Source of the DNA: Ciona intestinalis
Lineage: Eukaryota > Chordata > Ascidiacea > Phlebobranchia > Cionidae
NCBI RefSeq assembly: GCF_000224145.3
Contig: NC_020177.2
Location: forward strand, 3,365,649 to 3,429,648
DNA length: 64,000 nt
Direction: 5' to 3'
The notes under the pieces were generated by a model. The model searched no databases, was not told the DNA's origin, and saw nothing but the letters and a program-made list of their open reading frames with translations. The position numbers and the translations under genes were made by a program. How positions within the stretch are numbered: the stretch's first letter is position 1; each line of letters opens with the position of its first letter. Shown here in pieces: positions 63,801 through 64,000 of the stretch.

Positions 63801-63970
63801 CACTATTTCACCAAAATAAATACGTTTTACATACGTTTTATTGGAGTGCGTTTTTTCCTTCTTAGAAGATCCGTGCGAGGCGAGGCAAAGTGGTTCAGCA
63901 GAAGAACTTTCCCTGTCTTTGTCTCTTACATTATGCTCATTATCCCTACCGTTGGGCACTGGAAAAGCAT
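60824..63970 (-). CDS. SAM-domain protein with long disordered N-region (5' partial)
   Basis: Six 3' exons (minus): 63835-63970, 63164-63613, 62718-63065, 62094-62255, 61448-61763, 60824-61153; phases agree and the first starts in phase 1, so the gene continues right of the window. About 580 residues are visible. Most is low-complexity, rich in Ser, Pro, Asn, Arg and His (SPHRSNPSHTHHYYG, TPRREVPFSAPARFDRK), with one ordered-looking stretch, NLGFAEYALFDAMKRAVASV. A SAM domain near the C-terminus is split by the last intron: SVDGVCEMLEEIGCGEYQE, then VFRKNCISGDALPLLAEHHL and VEMMGLKLGHALKIIAQI. The GDALPLL...MGLKLG..LKI pattern is that of polyhomeotic/Scm/SAMD7-SAMD11 type SAM domains, which polymerise, often in Polycomb-type chromatin repressors. 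Orthology was not settled. A 60-residue tail rich in Lys, Glu and Ala follows. Confidence 0.8.
61250..61350 (+). mobile_element. SINE fragment joining tRNA head to body
   Basis: GACGTGGCAAAGTGGTTAAC is an A-box. GTCCTTGGGCAAGACCCTTA and GCAATTGCTCTAACCCAATA follow directly, so the segment with the B-box is deleted. In the last intron of the SAM gene. Confidence 0.65.
61838..62033 (+). mobile_element. MITE copy in SAM gene intron
   Basis: TATAGTAGGTTGGGTAAGAT at the left; ACGGCATCCATCTTCCCCAA at the right; interior TTTGGTATTAAACAAAGAAT. Diverged. Confidence 0.75.
62340..62495 (-). mobile_element. SINE tail and body fragment
   Basis: CGTTATAATACGAAACTTTG, GACCACTGGGTTGGAGCAAT and TTTTGCCCAAGGATACACAC. 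The tRNA-like head is missing. Confidence 0.6.
62524..62676 (+). mobile_element. MITE copy, shortened
   Basis: TATAGTAGTGTGGGGTAAAA at the left and ATATTAACCCACACTACTAT at the right. It lacks the left sub-terminal part and ends about 40 bases from the splice donor at 62717. Confidence 0.75.
63710..63800 (-). mobile_element. SINE body fragment
   Basis: TTGACAATTCAGTTAACTCG, GTGACCACTGGGTTGTAGCA and TAAGTGTCTTGCACAAAGAC, in a SAM gene intron, 35 bases from the nearest exon. Confidence 0.6.
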
Positions 63971-64000
63971 CTGTAAATAATGCTTATATCAATAGTCTTT

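Overview
The window looks like an ascidian tunicate genome of the Ciona type. This rests on the gene set (Orai, Wnt, PDE6D, ELAPOR, MORN3, XRCC2), introns that are mostly 60-600 bases, an AT-rich background, and two dense short-repeat families: a palindromic element ending in TAGTAGGGTGGGG, and tRNA-derived SINEs. No database was searched. All exon models were read by hand from splice sites, reading phase and family knowledge.

Layout. Bases 1-14361: PDE6D on the minus strand (first two exons only; the rest lies left of the window), a one-exon RRM protein (minus), a one-exon XRCC2 (minus) head-to-head with a six-exon MORN3 (plus), then a complete seven-exon Orai calcium channel (minus). Bases 15600-23470: a tandem duplication of a secreted MBL-fold alkylsulfatase (plus), two intact five-exon copies; a 50-base assembly gap lies in the last intron of the second. 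Bases 26061-44265: a Wnt gene (plus), closest by eye to Wnt2. Its first exon is only a candidate. It has a 5.9-kb first intron, an 8.1-kb fifth intron and a long unusual C-terminal tail. Bases 46696-58894: a complete 21-exon ELAPOR1/2 (KIAA1324) gene (minus). Bases 60824-64000: the 3' six exons of a SAM-domain protein (minus) that runs off the right edge.

The genes do not form one pathway. XRCC2 and MORN3 share a short divergent promoter region. The two alkylsulfatases form a paralogous cluster with duplicated promoters. The Wnt gene sits in a large stretch poor in repeats and higher in GC, as is typical of a regulatory landscape.

Most unusual: (1) the Wnt protein has Thr where other Wnts carry the lipidated Ser, and a 148-residue tail with a polybasic block, an RAKR furin-type site and an acidic segment; (2) the duplicated alkylsulfatases belong to a family mainly known from bacteria, and their metal-binding HxHxDH motif is split by a very short intron. 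No virus-derived or LTR element was recognised.
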